Origin: Asanoa sp040676615
GTDB taxonomy: Bacteria > Actinomycetota > Actinomycetes > Mycobacteriales > Micromonosporaceae
Length of the DNA stretch: 64,000 nt
Direction of reading: 5' to 3'
NCBI RefSeq assembly: GCF_040676615.1
Contig: NZ_JBFAPI010000016.1
Location: 62,001-126,000, forward strand
The notes under the pieces are model-generated. The model was not told the DNA's origin, did no database searches, and was given only the letters and a program-made list of their open reading frames with translations. The translations under genes and the position numbers were made by a program. Each line of letters begins with the position of its first letter. Positions within the stretch are counted from its first letter, which is position 1. This document shows, piece by piece, positions 19,487-28,507 of this stretch.

Positions 19487-19680
19487 AGGCCGGCGCAGCC
19501 GGACCACCGCCTGTAAGGCCCGCGGTGGAAAAAGACCACGCGGCCTCCGCCAAGTCCGCAAGACCGGCGCAGCCGGACCACCGTCTGTAAGGCCCGCGGT
19601 GGAAAAAGACCACGCGGCCTCCGCCAAGTCCGCAAGACCGGCGCAGCCGGACCACCGCCTGTAAGGCCCGCGGTGGGTAA
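19487..19680 (+). repeat. 74-bp tandem repeat, about 2.5 copies
   Basis: Units begin at 19501, 19575 and 19649 and are almost identical. Each contains CCGCGGTGG-AAAAAGA-CCACGCGG, an imperfect inverted repeat able to form a small hairpin, so two full hairpins stand in series; a related single hairpin lies near 19383. Confidence 0.9.
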
Positions 19681-19775
19681 GGGCGGCACCGGGCTGCCCG
19701 CTGAGACCGCTCGAGCTGCCGACCGGCTGGCCGCGGCAACTGGCCGGCGTCGAGGCTGCTCGGACCCGCGACCGT

Positions 19776-20633
19776 CTAGCCGCGGGTCGGGGGTTGGGCC
19801 TGTCTCCAGGCCGCGACGCTGGTGGTGCGCTGGTCCGGCGACAGCGGCGCCCGCTGCCAGGCACCGGCGGCGTCGACGACGGCGGCGTCCCCGGCGGCCA
19901 GGTCGGCGAAATGGCGCAGCGTGGGATGGCGTTCCACCGCCTCGCCGAGATAGCCGAGGCACAGGTCGTCGGCGTCGTAGCCGCGGGCGTCCAACACGTC
20001 GAAGGCGCCGTCGTCGAAGGCGACCAGGGCCGGCGCGGTCGTGCCGGCCAGCAACGACTGGGTGGTCAGGGCCCAACTGTCCGGCTCGGCCGGGAGCGGG
20101 AACGAGCCGCCGAAGGTGCCGACCAGGCGCCAGCTTCCGCGCGGGTGGTGGGCGACCGGGAGCCAGCCGAAGGCCTGGCGGGTACGGCTGCTCACCGTCG
20201 CCTCGTCGTTCCAGGGCCAGCGGCCCGCTCCGTCCGGCCAGACCAGCTGCCAGATCGGGACCGGCCAGCCGCGGTAGAAGCGGTACGCCGTGCCGAACAG
20301 GGCGTCGCGCCATGAGTCGTCGACCGGGCGGAGCATGGTCTCGTGGCCCTCGATCACACCCGTGAACGGGGCCGAGTCGGCCGGCCAACCGATGTCACGC
20401 AACCGGTCGACACAGGCATTCAGCCACAGCTGCATGTGTTCGCCGGCCAGGCCGAACATCACCAACTCGGGCATCTGGAACGAGTGCCACAGGCCGACCG
20501 TGTAGGCGAAGTCGATCGTGCCCGGTACCAGCAGCGCGCACCAGCCGTGTTTCTCGACGGTCGCGATCGTCGAAGCATCGCGCCCGCGGCGCACTCCACC
20601 ACAGATCACGCACGGGCAAGATGGATCTTGCAT
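19776..20633 (-). CDS. DUF4262 domain protein
   Basis: This 285-residue protein opens with a small Cys cluster (CPCVICGG) and then VEKHGWCALLVPG..DFAYTVGLWHSFQMPELVMFGL, the DUF4262 signature found in many actinobacterial proteins of unknown function. The C-terminal half is Trp-rich and not recognised. It is soluble with no signal peptide. ATG 20633 is chosen because the domain begins soon after; the frame is open further upstream. It is divergent from the cellulase gene. Confidence 0.75.
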   Translation of the reverse strand: MQDPSCPCVICGGVRRGRDASTIATVEKHGWCALLVPGTIDFAYTVGLWHSFQMPELVMFGLAGEHMQLWLNACVDRLRDIGWPADSAPFTGVIEGHETMLRPVDDSWRDALFGTAYRFYRGWPVPIWQLVWPDGAGRWPWNDEATVSSRTRQAFGWLPVAHHPRGSWRLVGTFGGSFPLPAEPDSWALTTQSLLAGTTAPALVAFDDGAFDVLDARGYDADDLCLGYLGEAVERHPTLRHFADLAAGDAAVVDAAGAWQRAPLSPDQRTTSVAAWRQAQPPTRG

Positions 20634-20770
20634 GGAGGCGATCGTACCGGCACCTTGACCTGGGGCATCGATCGCGATCAGAATGTACGCGGAGCCAGGG
20701 CACGCACCGCGACCGACGCCGATCAACGGCGCGCGCGGATTTCGTACCCCCGTGAATGGAGCCCTGGCAC

Positions 20771-22369
20771 ATGCAACGCAAACCTGTCCGCGGCGCGCTG
20801 GCCGCGCTGGTGGTCGCGGCCGCGACCGTCCTCGTCGGCATCACCCTGGCGACTCCGCCGGCGATGGCTGCCGGCACCGGCACCGGTTACCTGCACACGA
20901 GCGGCAACAAGATTGTCGACAGCACCGGCGCGACCGTGCGGCTCACCGGGATCAACTGGTTCGGCATGGAGACCGACAACAAGACCTTCCACGGCCTGTG
21001 GTCAAGCAACCCGTGGCGCAACCAGATCGACACCATGGCCAACCTCGGTTACAATACGCTGCGCATCCCCTATTCCAACGACGCGCTCAAGGCCGGTGCC
21101 GTCGCCACCGGGATCAACGACTTCGTCAACCCCGACCTGGTCGGCAACTCTCCACTGCAGATTCTCGACAAGGTCATCGCGTACGCCGGAAGCAAGGGCA
21201 TGCGGGTGATCCTCGACCGGCACCGGCCGACCAGCGCGCAGCAGACGGCGCTCTGGTACACCAGCGCGGTGCCGGAGAGCACCTGGCTCAGCGACTGGCG
21301 CGCGCTGGCCCAGCGCTATGCCAACAACCCGACCGTGATCGGCGCCGACCTGCATAACGAACCGCACGCGGAGGGCACCAACCCGGCCGCGACCGGCGCC
21401 TGTTGGGGCTGTGGCGACACCAACCGGGACTGGCGGCTGGCCGCCGAACGGGCCGGCAACGCGATCCTCGGCGTACAACCGAACTGGCTCATCTTCGTGG
21501 AGGGTGTCAGCTGCCCGAGCGGCGGACTGTCCAATGTGTGGGACGGCGACACCAGCAACGACGAGGACTGCGGCTGGTGGGGCGGCAACTTGAGCAAGGC
21601 CGGGCAGTTCCCCGTGCGGCTCTCGGTGGCCAACAGGCTGGTCTACTCGCCGCACGACTACGCGATCTCGGTCTATCACCAGACCTGGTTCGACGCGCCC
21701 AACTACCCGGCCAACCTGCCGGCGATCTGGGACAACTACTGGGGCTACCTGTTCAAGCAGAACACCGCCCCGATCATGTTGGGCGAGTTCGGCACCACGC
21801 TGGCCGACCCCAAGGACCGGGTCTGGCTGACCAACCTGATGTCCTATCTGGGCAGTGGGGTCAACGGGATGTCGTTCACCTACTGGTCGTGGAACCCGAA
21901 CTCGGGTGACACCGGTGGCATCGCCAACGACGACTGGACCACGATCAACCAGGCGAAACAGTCGATCATCGGGCCCTACCTGATCGCGCCGACCGGCGGA
22001 ACCGGTGGACCGACCGGCGGACCCACCGGCGGGCCGACCGGCGGCCCGACGACTCCCCCGCCGGGCGACTGCGACGCCACCTACCGGTCGACCAACACCT
22101 GGCAGGGCGGCTTCCAGGGCGAGGTCACGGTGACCAACCGCGGCGCCGCGGCCGCCAACCCCTGGCGGGTGACCTGGACCTGGCCGTCGGGCGTCACCCT
22201 CGGCAGCGGCTGGAACGCGACCGTCACCCAGTCCGGCACCACGATCACGGCGGCGGCGCCGACCTGGTCGCCGTCCCTGGCCGCGGGGGCATCCGTCACG
22301 ATCGGCTTCACCGCCAACGGCCCGGCGGCAATACCGGGCGGGGTCGCGCTCAACGGCGTCACCTGCTGA
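20771..22369 (+). CDS. Secreted endoglucanase, GH5 with C-terminal CBM2
   Basis: This 532-residue exported enzyme predicted to cut beta-1,4-glucan has a signal peptide (about 1-33, ending AMAA), a GH5 barrel (about 40-400), a TGGPTGGPTGG linker and a family-2 cellulose-binding module (about 440-532, starting CDATYRSTNTW). The GH5 catalytic glutamates are in ADLHNEPH (acid/base) and MLGEFGT (nucleophile). The second ATG (20771) is preferred because GGAG lies 9 bp before it. No pathway partners are adjacent, and no CebR-type operator was seen upstream. Confidence 0.93.
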   Translation: MQRKPVRGALAALVVAAATVLVGITLATPPAMAAGTGTGYLHTSGNKIVDSTGATVRLTGINWFGMETDNKTFHGLWSSNPWRNQIDTMANLGYNTLRIPYSNDALKAGAVATGINDFVNPDLVGNSPLQILDKVIAYAGSKGMRVILDRHRPTSAQQTALWYTSAVPESTWLSDWRALAQRYANNPTVIGADLHNEPHAEGTNPAATGACWGCGDTNRDWRLAAERAGNAILGVQPNWLIFVEGVSCPSGGLSNVWDGDTSNDEDCGWWGGNLSKAGQFPVRLSVANRLVYSPHDYAISVYHQTWFDAPNYPANLPAIWDNYWGYLFKQNTAPIMLGEFGTTLADPKDRVWLTNLMSYLGSGVNGMSFTYWSWNPNSGDTGGIANDDWTTINQAKQSIIGPYLIAPTGGTGGPTGGPTGGPTGGPTTPPPGDCDATYRSTNTWQGGFQGEVTVTNRGAAAANPWRVTWTWPSGVTLGSGWNATVTQSGTTITAAAPTWSPSLAAGASVTIGFTANGPAAIPGGVALNGVTC

Positions 22370-22378
22370 AACCGGACC

Positions 22379-22412
22379 GCGGCGGCGGGCGAGCCAACGC
22401 GCCCGCCGCCGC
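22379..22412. terminator. Terminator hairpin between cellulase and miaB
   Basis: A perfect 13-bp stem (22379-22391 with 22400-22412; GCGGCGGCGGGCG) with an 8-nt loop lies 10 bp after one stop codon and 10 bp after the convergent one. Confidence 0.88.
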
Positions 22413-22421
22413 CCCGGAGCG

Positions 22422-23915
22422 TCAGTGGGTGGCGCAGGCCGGCGCGGCCGGCATCGGCTGCACCGGCGGGCGACCGAGCGTCGGCATGCCCAGGCTGACA
22501 CCGGGCGTGCGGGTGGCCCGGCCGGCCTCGAACGCGTCACCGGCCCGGGTGCGCCGGTGCGACAGGGGTGCGCCGTCGGCGTTGAGGTGGTGCGGCGCCG
22601 CGTAGGTGACGGTCGTCTCGACCACGTCGCCTGGCCGGATGCCGGTCAGCCCGGCGGTCGCGAAGTGCACCAACCGGCCGTCGCGGGCCCGGCCGGAGAG
22701 CCGCCCGGTGCGCTCGTCCTTGCGCCCCTCGCCGACCGCTACCAGCACCTCGACGGTCGAGCCGACCAGCGCCCGGTTCTCCGCCCAGGTGGTCTCCTCG
22801 ACGACGGCCATCAGCCGCTCGTAGCGCTCCTGCACCACGGCCTTCGGCACCTGGCCGTCCATTGTGGCCGCCGGGGTGCCGGGTCGCGGCGAGTACTGGA
22901 ACGTGAAGGCGGTCGCGAACCGCGCCTGGCGTACGACATCGAGGGTTCGCACGAAGTCTTCCTCGGTCTCGCCCGGGAAGCCGACGATGATGTCGGTGGT
23001 GATGGCCGCGTCGGGCATCGCCGCGCGCACCTTCTCGATGATGCCGAGGTAGCGCTCCTGCCGGTAGGAGCGGCGCATGGCCCGCAGCACGGCGTCGGAG
23101 CCGGACTGCAGCGGCATGTGCAGCGAGTGACAGACGTTGGGCGTCTCGGCCATCGCGGCGATCACGTCGTCGGTGAAGTCTTTCGGGTGCGGGCTGGTGA
23201 ACCGGACCCGCTCCAGGCCCTCGATCGACCCGGTCGACCGCAGCAGCTTGCCGAACGCCAACCGGTCGCCGAACTCGACGCCGTAGGAGTTGACGTTCTG
23301 CCCGAGCAGCGTCACCTCCAGCACGCCCTCGGCCACCAGCGCCTCGACCTCGGCCAGCACCTCGCCGGGCCGCCGGTCCTTCTCCTTGCCGCGCAGCGAC
23401 GGCACGATGCAGAAGGTGCAGGTGTTGTTGCAGCCGACGGAGATGGACACCCAGCCGGCGTAGGTCGACTCGCGCCGGGTCGGCAGCGTCGACGGGAACA
23501 CCTCGAGCGACTCGAGGATCTCGACCTCGGCCTCGCTGTTGTGCCGGGCCCGTTCCAGCAGCGCGGGCAGCGAGCCGATGTTGTGGGTGCCGAAGACGAC
23601 GTCGACCCAGGGCGCCTTCTTGACGATCTCGCCGCGGTCTTTCTGGGCCAGGCAGCCGCCGACGGCGATCTGCATGTCGGGCCGGCGGGTCTTGGCCGGG
23701 CGCAGGTGGCCGAGGTTGCCGTAGAGGCGGTTGTCGGCGTTTTCCCGCACGGCACAGGTGTTGAACACCACCACGTCGGCGTCATCCGCCTCGGCCCGCA
23801 CGTAACCGGCCGCTTCGAGCAGGCCGGAGATCCGCTCGGAGTCGTGGACGTTCATCTGGCAGCCGTATGTGCGCACCTGGTAGGTGCGGGGGCTGGCCTG
23901 CGTTGCGGTAGTCAT
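22422..23915 (-). CDS. miaB: tRNA-2-methylthio-N6-dimethylallyladenosine synthase
   Basis: This 497-residue radical-SAM enzyme turns i6A37 into ms2i6A37 in tRNA, acting after MiaA. The N-terminal UPF0004 domain keeps its three cluster cysteines (TYGCQMN, FNTCAV, VGGCLAQ); the radical SAM motif is CNNTCTFC; and a TRAM domain lies near 380-450. An extra C-terminal tail (about 40 residues, Pro/Ala-rich) is probably disordered. ATG 23915 begins MTTATQASPRTYQVRTYGC as in relatives. Confidence 0.96.
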   Translation of the reverse strand: MTTATQASPRTYQVRTYGCQMNVHDSERISGLLEAAGYVRAEADDADVVVFNTCAVRENADNRLYGNLGHLRPAKTRRPDMQIAVGGCLAQKDRGEIVKKAPWVDVVFGTHNIGSLPALLERARHNSEAEVEILESLEVFPSTLPTRRESTYAGWVSISVGCNNTCTFCIVPSLRGKEKDRRPGEVLAEVEALVAEGVLEVTLLGQNVNSYGVEFGDRLAFGKLLRSTGSIEGLERVRFTSPHPKDFTDDVIAAMAETPNVCHSLHMPLQSGSDAVLRAMRRSYRQERYLGIIEKVRAAMPDAAITTDIIVGFPGETEEDFVRTLDVVRQARFATAFTFQYSPRPGTPAATMDGQVPKAVVQERYERLMAVVEETTWAENRALVGSTVEVLVAVGEGRKDERTGRLSGRARDGRLVHFATAGLTGIRPGDVVETTVTYAAPHHLNADGAPLSHRRTRAGDAFEAGRATRTPGVSLGMPTLGRPPVQPMPAAPACATH

Positions 23916-23944
23916 GACCCCTAGAGAGTAGCCGCCGCGCGTGA

Positions 23945-24448
23945 TCAGGCGGCCAGGCCGGGGACCACTTGGTCGGGAGTCCACCGCGACTGCTGGCAGG
24001 GCACCCGCTGCCGGCACCACGCGTCGTGGCCGGTGCACGGCCGCACGTTGGATCGCGCCTCGCCGTCGTCGGTTTCGACCACATCCACGTGTACGGGTCG
24101 CAGCGTGCCGTCGACCGTCGCCAGCACGTGCCGGTCGGGGATCAGCGTGTCGTCGGCGAGCAGGATGCGGCGCCGGAGCACCGCGGCGACCTCGGCGGCC
24201 GCGACGGCCTCGGGGACGTCCGGTGGCGGCGCGTAGCAGTCGATCGCGATCGGGAAGTCGCCGACGCCCTGCCAGACGTCGCAGAGGACCGCGTCGCCGG
24301 GCAGGTCGGCGTCGTCACCCAGAGGGACGACCGCGCAACCGGTGATAGCGCCCAGTGCGCGCATGACTACGGAAGGTGTCAAGGGCGCCTCCGCGTGCCA
24401 GTTCCAGATCGCGGAGCCCTGCCCCAGGGGGACCGGAGGGATCGCCAT
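23945..24448 (-). CDS. Hypothetical protein
   Basis: I do not recognise this 167-residue soluble protein. The first half is hydrophobic/acidic (VVMRALGAITGCAVVPLG, DAVLCDVWQGVGDFPIAIDCY), and the rest contains RRRILLADDTLIPDRHVLATVDG. Three of its cysteines cluster near the C-terminus (RPCTGHDAWCRQRVPC), perhaps metal-binding or disulfide. It lies 29 bp upstream of miaB on the same strand and may be co-transcribed. Confidence 0.65.
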   Translation of the reverse strand: MAIPPVPLGQGSAIWNWHAEAPLTPSVVMRALGAITGCAVVPLGDDADLPGDAVLCDVWQGVGDFPIAIDCYAPPPDVPEAVAAAEVAAVLRRRILLADDTLIPDRHVLATVDGTLRPVHVDVVETDDGEARSNVRPCTGHDAWCRQRVPCQQSRWTPDQVVPGLAA

Positions 24449-24568
24449 ACCAACGATCGTGCCTGCCCGTTGGCGCGCGTGTAGCCCGCGTTACCGCTCC
24501 GTGACCGTAGACAGCGCTTCCTGACACATCGTCACCCTTAGAGTGGCCCCATCCAAAAGGGGGGGTCG

Positions 24569-25333
24569 ATGGTCGCAACTGACACGGTGCCGACGGCTGA
24601 GCCGCTCATCGTGCTCGAAAAGGTCAACAAATACTTTGGTGACCTGCACGTTCTGCACGATGTCGACCTGTCGGTCGAGCGCGGCGAGGTGGTCGTCGTG
24701 ATTGGACCGTCGGGTTCGGGCAAGTCGACGCTGTGCCGCGCGATCAACCGGCTGGAGCCGATCAACTCGGGCACCATCAGGTTCGACGGCAAGGTGCTGC
24801 CGGCCGAGGGGCGCGAGTTGGCCCGCCTGCGCAGCGACGTGGGCATGGTGTTCCAGTCGTTCAACCTCTTCGCGCACAAGACGATCCTGCAGAACGTGAC
24901 GCTCGGCCCGATCAAGGTCCGCAAGGAGAAGCCGGCCGCCGCGCGGGAGCGCGCACTGGCCCTGCTGGAGCGGGTCGGCATCGCCAACCAGGCCGAGAAA
25001 TATCCCGCCCAGCTCTCCGGCGGCCAGCAGCAGCGCGCCGCGATCGCCCGGGCGCTGGCCATGCAGCCCAAGGCGATGCTCTTCGACGAGCCGACCAGCG
25101 CCCTCGACCCCGAGATGGTCGGCGAGGTGCTCGAGGTGATGACGTCACTCGCGCGTGACGGCATGACGATGGTCGTGGTCACCCATGAGATGGGTTTCGC
25201 GCGACACGCGGCCAACCGCGTCGTCTTCATGGCCGACGGCCAACTCGTCGAGGAGGCCGAGCCCGTCGAGTTCTTCGCGAACCCGCGCAGCGACCGGGCC
25301 AAGGACTTCCTTTCCAAGATCCTGACGCACTGA
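24569..25333 (+). CDS. gluA: Glutamate-type amino-acid ABC transporter, ATPase
   Basis: This 254-residue ATPase is of the polar amino-acid importer (PAAT) family. Walker A is GPSGSGKST (about 47-55), the signature is LSGGQQQR, Walker B is MLFDEPTSALD, and the H-loop is VVTHEMGFA. It powers uptake with GluB, GluC and GluD, which follow on the same strand; the order matches Corynebacterium/Streptomyces gluABCD. ATG 24569 has a G-rich ribosome site. Confidence 0.94.
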   Translation: MVATDTVPTAEPLIVLEKVNKYFGDLHVLHDVDLSVERGEVVVVIGPSGSGKSTLCRAINRLEPINSGTIRFDGKVLPAEGRELARLRSDVGMVFQSFNLFAHKTILQNVTLGPIKVRKEKPAAARERALALLERVGIANQAEKYPAQLSGGQQQRAAIARALAMQPKAMLFDEPTSALDPEMVGEVLEVMTSLARDGMTMVVVTHEMGFARHAANRVVFMADGQLVEEAEPVEFFANPRSDRAKDFLSKILTH

Positions 25334-25410
25334 CCCAGCACCACAAGGTCGATCGGCGGAGTCCCGGCACGACCCCGTCGGGATCTCCCGTACCAGAAGG
25401 AGAAATGCAC

Positions 25411-26295
25411 ATGCGGATGAAGCGGGTGGCGGCCCTTGCCGCCGCGGCGGCCCTCGCCCTGGCGGTGGGTGCCTGCGGTGACAACGGCGACAGCGATTCC
25501 GGCAGCTCGGGCACGTCTGACGTGACCTTCGAGGCCGGCACGACGATGGAGAAGCTCAACAAGGCCGGCAAGATCACCGTTGGCACGAAGTTCGACCAGC
25601 CGCTGTTCGGCCTCAAGGGCCTCGACGGCAAGCCGGCCGGCTTCGACGTGGAGATCGCGAAGATCATCGCCAAGGCCCTGGGCATCTCCGAAGACAAGAT
25701 CGAGTTCGTGGAGACGCCGTCGACGGTGCGCGAGCAGGTGATCCAGGACGGCAAGGTCGACATCGTCGCCGCGACCTACACGATCAACGACAAGCGCAAG
25801 GCGGTCGTCGACTTCGCCGGCCCCTACTACATCGCCGGCCAGACGATCCTGGTCAAGGCCGACGACACGACGATCACCGGTCCTGACTCGTTCAAGGACG
25901 GCACCAAGAAGGTCTGCTCGGTGACCAACTCGACGCCGGCCACCAACATCAAGACCTACCTCAAGAACGAGACCGCGCAGCTGGTGCTGTTCGACGTCTA
26001 CACCAAGTGCCTGGACGCCCTGAAGAACGGCCAGGTCGACGCGATCACCACTGACAACGTCATCCTGACCGGCTACATGTCGACCAACGAGGGCATGTTC
26101 AAGCTCGCGGGCACGCCTTTCACCGAGGAGCCCTACGGCATCGGCCTGAAGAAGGGCGACGACAAGTTCCGCGAGTTCATCAACAAGACCCTCGAGACCT
26201 CGTTCACCGACGGCAGCTACGCGAAGGCCTGGGCCGACACCGCGGGCAAGTACGACAAGAACGAGCCCAAGACCCCGACCATCAACCGCTACTGA
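25411..26295 (+). CDS. gluB: Glutamate-type ABC transporter, substrate-binding lipoprotein
   Basis: This 294-residue lipoprotein has a signal peptide with lipobox LAVGAC and an SBP family-3 domain (KITVGTKFDQPLFGLKGLDG, then PAGFDVEIAKIIAKALG). It captures an amino acid outside the membrane, probably glutamate; aspartate or another polar amino acid cannot be excluded. ATG 25411 is preferred over 25405 since AAGGAG (25397-25402) is then 8 bp away. Confidence 0.93.
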   Translation: MRMKRVAALAAAAALALAVGACGDNGDSDSGSSGTSDVTFEAGTTMEKLNKAGKITVGTKFDQPLFGLKGLDGKPAGFDVEIAKIIAKALGISEDKIEFVETPSTVREQVIQDGKVDIVAATYTINDKRKAVVDFAGPYYIAGQTILVKADDTTITGPDSFKDGTKKVCSVTNSTPATNIKTYLKNETAQLVLFDVYTKCLDALKNGQVDAITTDNVILTGYMSTNEGMFKLAGTPFTEEPYGIGLKKGDDKFREFINKTLETSFTDGSYAKAWADTAGKYDKNEPKTPTINRY

Positions 26296-26333
26296 CGTAA
26301 CCCGACAACTCGCAGAACTGGAAGGTGCTCGGC

Positions 26334-27041
26334 TTGAACGTGCTCGTCGACCACTTCGACGCCTTCGCGGGCGGGCTGTGGAACACCTTCCAGTACTGCG
26401 TGCTCGCCGCGATCGGCGCCCTCATCCTGGGCGCCATCGCGGCGATCTTCCGGATCTCGCCGATCCCGCCCCTGCGCTGGGTCGGCACCGCCTACGTGAC
26501 GATCTTCCGGAACGTACCGCTGACGATCGTCCTGTTCTTCTCCGCGTTCGGCCTGCCCGCGCTCGGCTCCAACGCTGACTTCCTGCGGATCCCGGGCGTG
26601 GAGGAGATCGTCCCCCGGCTCGGCATCGACCTGCCGTTCTTCCGCTTCGCGTTGATCGGGCTGAGCCTCTACACCGGCGCGTTCGTCTGCGAGGCGCTGC
26701 GCAGCGGCGTCAACGCGGTGCCGCCCGGCCAGGCCGAGGCGGCCCGCGCGATCGGCCTGACCTTCACCCAGAACCTCCGGTACGTCGTCCTCCCGCAGGC
26801 CTGGAAAGCCGCCATCGTTCCCCTGGGCAGCGTGATCATCGCGATGATCAAGAACTCCGCCATCGCGGCGTTCTTCGGTGTCCTCGGCGAGCTGACCTAC
26901 CGCGGCTACAACCTGATCGTCGAGGACAACCAACCGGTCATCCCGACGTTCGTCGGCATCACGATCGGCTTCCTCCTCATGACGATCCCGCTGAGTCTCC
27001 TGCTGGACCGGGTCGAGCGGCAGCGGGCGGTGACCCGATGA
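26334..27041 (+). CDS. gluC: Glutamate-type ABC transporter permease
   Basis: This PAAT permease has about five membrane helices and the EAA loop (GQAEAARAIGLTFTQNLRYVV). A TTG at 26334 (LNVLVDHF) is preferred: GGAAGG at 26320-26325 is 8 bp upstream. GTG 26325 sits inside that ribosome site, and GTG 26340 is an alternative. Its stop overlaps the gluD start (ATGA). Confidence 0.9.
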   Translation: MNVLVDHFDAFAGGLWNTFQYCVLAAIGALILGAIAAIFRISPIPPLRWVGTAYVTIFRNVPLTIVLFFSAFGLPALGSNADFLRIPGVEEIVPRLGIDLPFFRFALIGLSLYTGAFVCEALRSGVNAVPPGQAEAARAIGLTFTQNLRYVVLPQAWKAAIVPLGSVIIAMIKNSAIAAFFGVLGELTYRGYNLIVEDNQPVIPTFVGITIGFLLMTIPLSLLLDRVERQRAVTR

Positions 27042-28012
27042 GCAACAACCAGACCGTCCTCTACGACGCACCCGGCCCCAGGGCGCGCCGGATCACGCTG
27101 GCCGTCAGCATCGTCGCCGCCGTCCTGATCGTCGCCGGCCTCTACTTCTTCGTCTACCGCCCGCTCGACAGCCGCGGCGAGTTCTCGATGGACAAGTGGG
27201 GCCCGCTGGTCGACCCGGGCAACGAGAGCTTCAAGCTGCTCTGGGACCGCATCTGGATCGGTTTCAAGGCGACGCTGACCGCGGCCGGCCTCGCCATCGC
27301 GTTCTCGCTGGTGGCCGGCCTGCTGCTCGCGATCCTCCGCGTGCAGCTCAAGGAACTGGCCCGCCGCGACTTCACCGGCCCGGCCGGCGGCCTGCTCAAG
27401 GCGCTGAGCTGGACGCTCAACGGCATCACCCGCGCCTGTGTCGAGGTCTTCCGCGGCACGCCGGTGGTCGTCACGATCGCGTTCTGCTGGCTCGGCTTCC
27501 CGGCGATGGGCATCGACTTCGACGACGTGCTCTGGTACCTCGTCATCGGCCTGGCCATCTACAACTCGGTCGTGATCGGCGAGATCCTCCGCTCCGGCAT
27601 GGAGGGCCTGCCCCGCGGCCAGTCCGAGGCCGCCCGCGCGATCGGCCTACGCTCGTTCCAGACCACCCGCCTGGTGCTGCTACCCCAGGCGATCCGGATC
27701 ATGTTGCCGGCGCTGATCAGCCAGCTCGTGGTGGTGCTCAAGGACACGTCACTGGGCTTCATCATCGGCTACGAGGAGATCCTGCGCGTGGTCACGCAGG
27801 TGATCCAGGTGCTCAACAACCCGATCCAGATGTACCTCGTCGTCGGCGCCATCTACATCCTGCTGAACTACGCGCTCTCGAAGCTGGCCGAATACATCCA
27901 GCACCGGATGTCGCGGGCCCGCCGCACCGCGGCTCCGCCGGTCGACGCCAAGATGTCCGCGGTCGTCGGCATGGACGCCGCTTCCGGCGTCGGCGCGGGC
28001 GGTGCGCCCTAG
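27038..28012 (+). CDS. gluD: Glutamate-type ABC transporter permease
   Basis: This 324-residue second permease of the pair carries its own EAA loop (GQSEAARAIGLRSFQTTRLVLL). A soluble N-terminal tail precedes the first helix (ITLAVSIVAAVLIVAGLYFF), and a Met/Gly/Ala-rich C-terminal tail follows. It overlaps gluC by 4 bp. Its stop is only 6 bp from the convergent SnoaL-like gene, so no terminator hairpin fits between. Confidence 0.93.
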   Translation: MSNNQTVLYDAPGPRARRITLAVSIVAAVLIVAGLYFFVYRPLDSRGEFSMDKWGPLVDPGNESFKLLWDRIWIGFKATLTAAGLAIAFSLVAGLLLAILRVQLKELARRDFTGPAGGLLKALSWTLNGITRACVEVFRGTPVVVTIAFCWLGFPAMGIDFDDVLWYLVIGLAIYNSVVIGEILRSGMEGLPRGQSEAARAIGLRSFQTTRLVLLPQAIRIMLPALISQLVVVLKDTSLGFIIGYEEILRVVTQVIQVLNNPIQMYLVVGAIYILLNYALSKLAEYIQHRMSRARRTAAPPVDAKMSAVVGMDAASGVGAGGAP

Positions 28013-28018
28013 ACCGGC

Positions 28019-28369
28019 TCAGACGGGCGGGGGGTTCTGGTGGTAGGTCCACATCTCGACCATCAGACCGCCCGCGACGCGCACCAGCCAGATGATCCGT
28101 CCCGGTGACGGCTGCTGGGCGCCGACCCCACCCACGGCGGCGACCAGGCCGTCGTCGCCGGCGAGGATGGATTCGACCGTGAAGTGCAGGTCGGGGCGCA
28201 CGGCCCGGATGGCCGCCACCGCCTGCCGCACACCCTCGGGCCCAGCGACCTCAGGGTGCGCATGGTCGACCCAGGCCCGGTCCACGATGGACTCCGCCGT
28301 CGACGTGTCGCCGGTGTTCCACATCTCGAAGTAGCGTGCGACCACGCTCGTCGCCGTTTCCGTTCCCAT
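28019..28369 (-). CDS. SnoaL-like (NTF2-fold) protein
   Basis: This 116-residue single-domain protein, VVARYFEMWNTGDTSTAESIV then WVDHAHPEVAGPEGVRQAVAAI, fits the SnoaL-like cone fold used by polyketide cyclases, small hydrolases and many uncharacterised proteins. No biosynthetic cluster is nearby, so a specific reaction is not proposed. Confidence 0.78.
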   Translation of the reverse strand: MGTETATSVVARYFEMWNTGDTSTAESIVDRAWVDHAHPEVAGPEGVRQAVAAIRAVRPDLHFTVESILAGDDGLVAAVGGVGAQQPSPGRIIWLVRVAGGLMVEMWTYHQNPPPV

Positions 28370-28455
28370 GCGGTTCCCCGTTCGGTTTTCGGTCTGAGCC
28401 TGCGGGTTCGCGGACCTGGCAGGGCGAGGGCCCGGGCCTGGCCCTCGCCCGGTCT

Positions 28456-28493
28456 CCGGCGGGAGCGACGGTCGCGCCCCCGGCGGACCCGGG
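28456..28493 (-). repeat. Dispersed intergenic repeat, copy 3
   Basis: Minus strand: CCCGGGTCCGCCGG with GCTCCCGCCGG at the standard 27-bp offset, immediately after the rny stop. Similarity to the 19309 copy continues through GACCGGGC to CCTGCCAGGTCCGCG near 28409, for a total near 85 bp. It contains a GGCCCGGGCC-type dyad. Confidence 0.7.
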
Positions 28494-28507
28494 ACCGTTT
28501 CGCGCGG

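Larger units (their letters stand above)
19295..19775. other. Gene-free interval dominated by repeats
   Basis: The gap between the DUF349 and DUF4262 genes holds one copy of the dispersed element (19309-19346), a GC-rich dyad around 19358-19372 (GGGCCCTAGGGGGCCC) that may terminate the DUF349 transcript, and the 74-bp tandem repeat at 19487-19680. I see no coding evidence. Confidence 0.65.

Noticed and set aside
24516..24544. gluA promoter
   Set aside because: TAGAGT at 24539-24544 is a fair -10, but no -35 at proper spacing was convincing.
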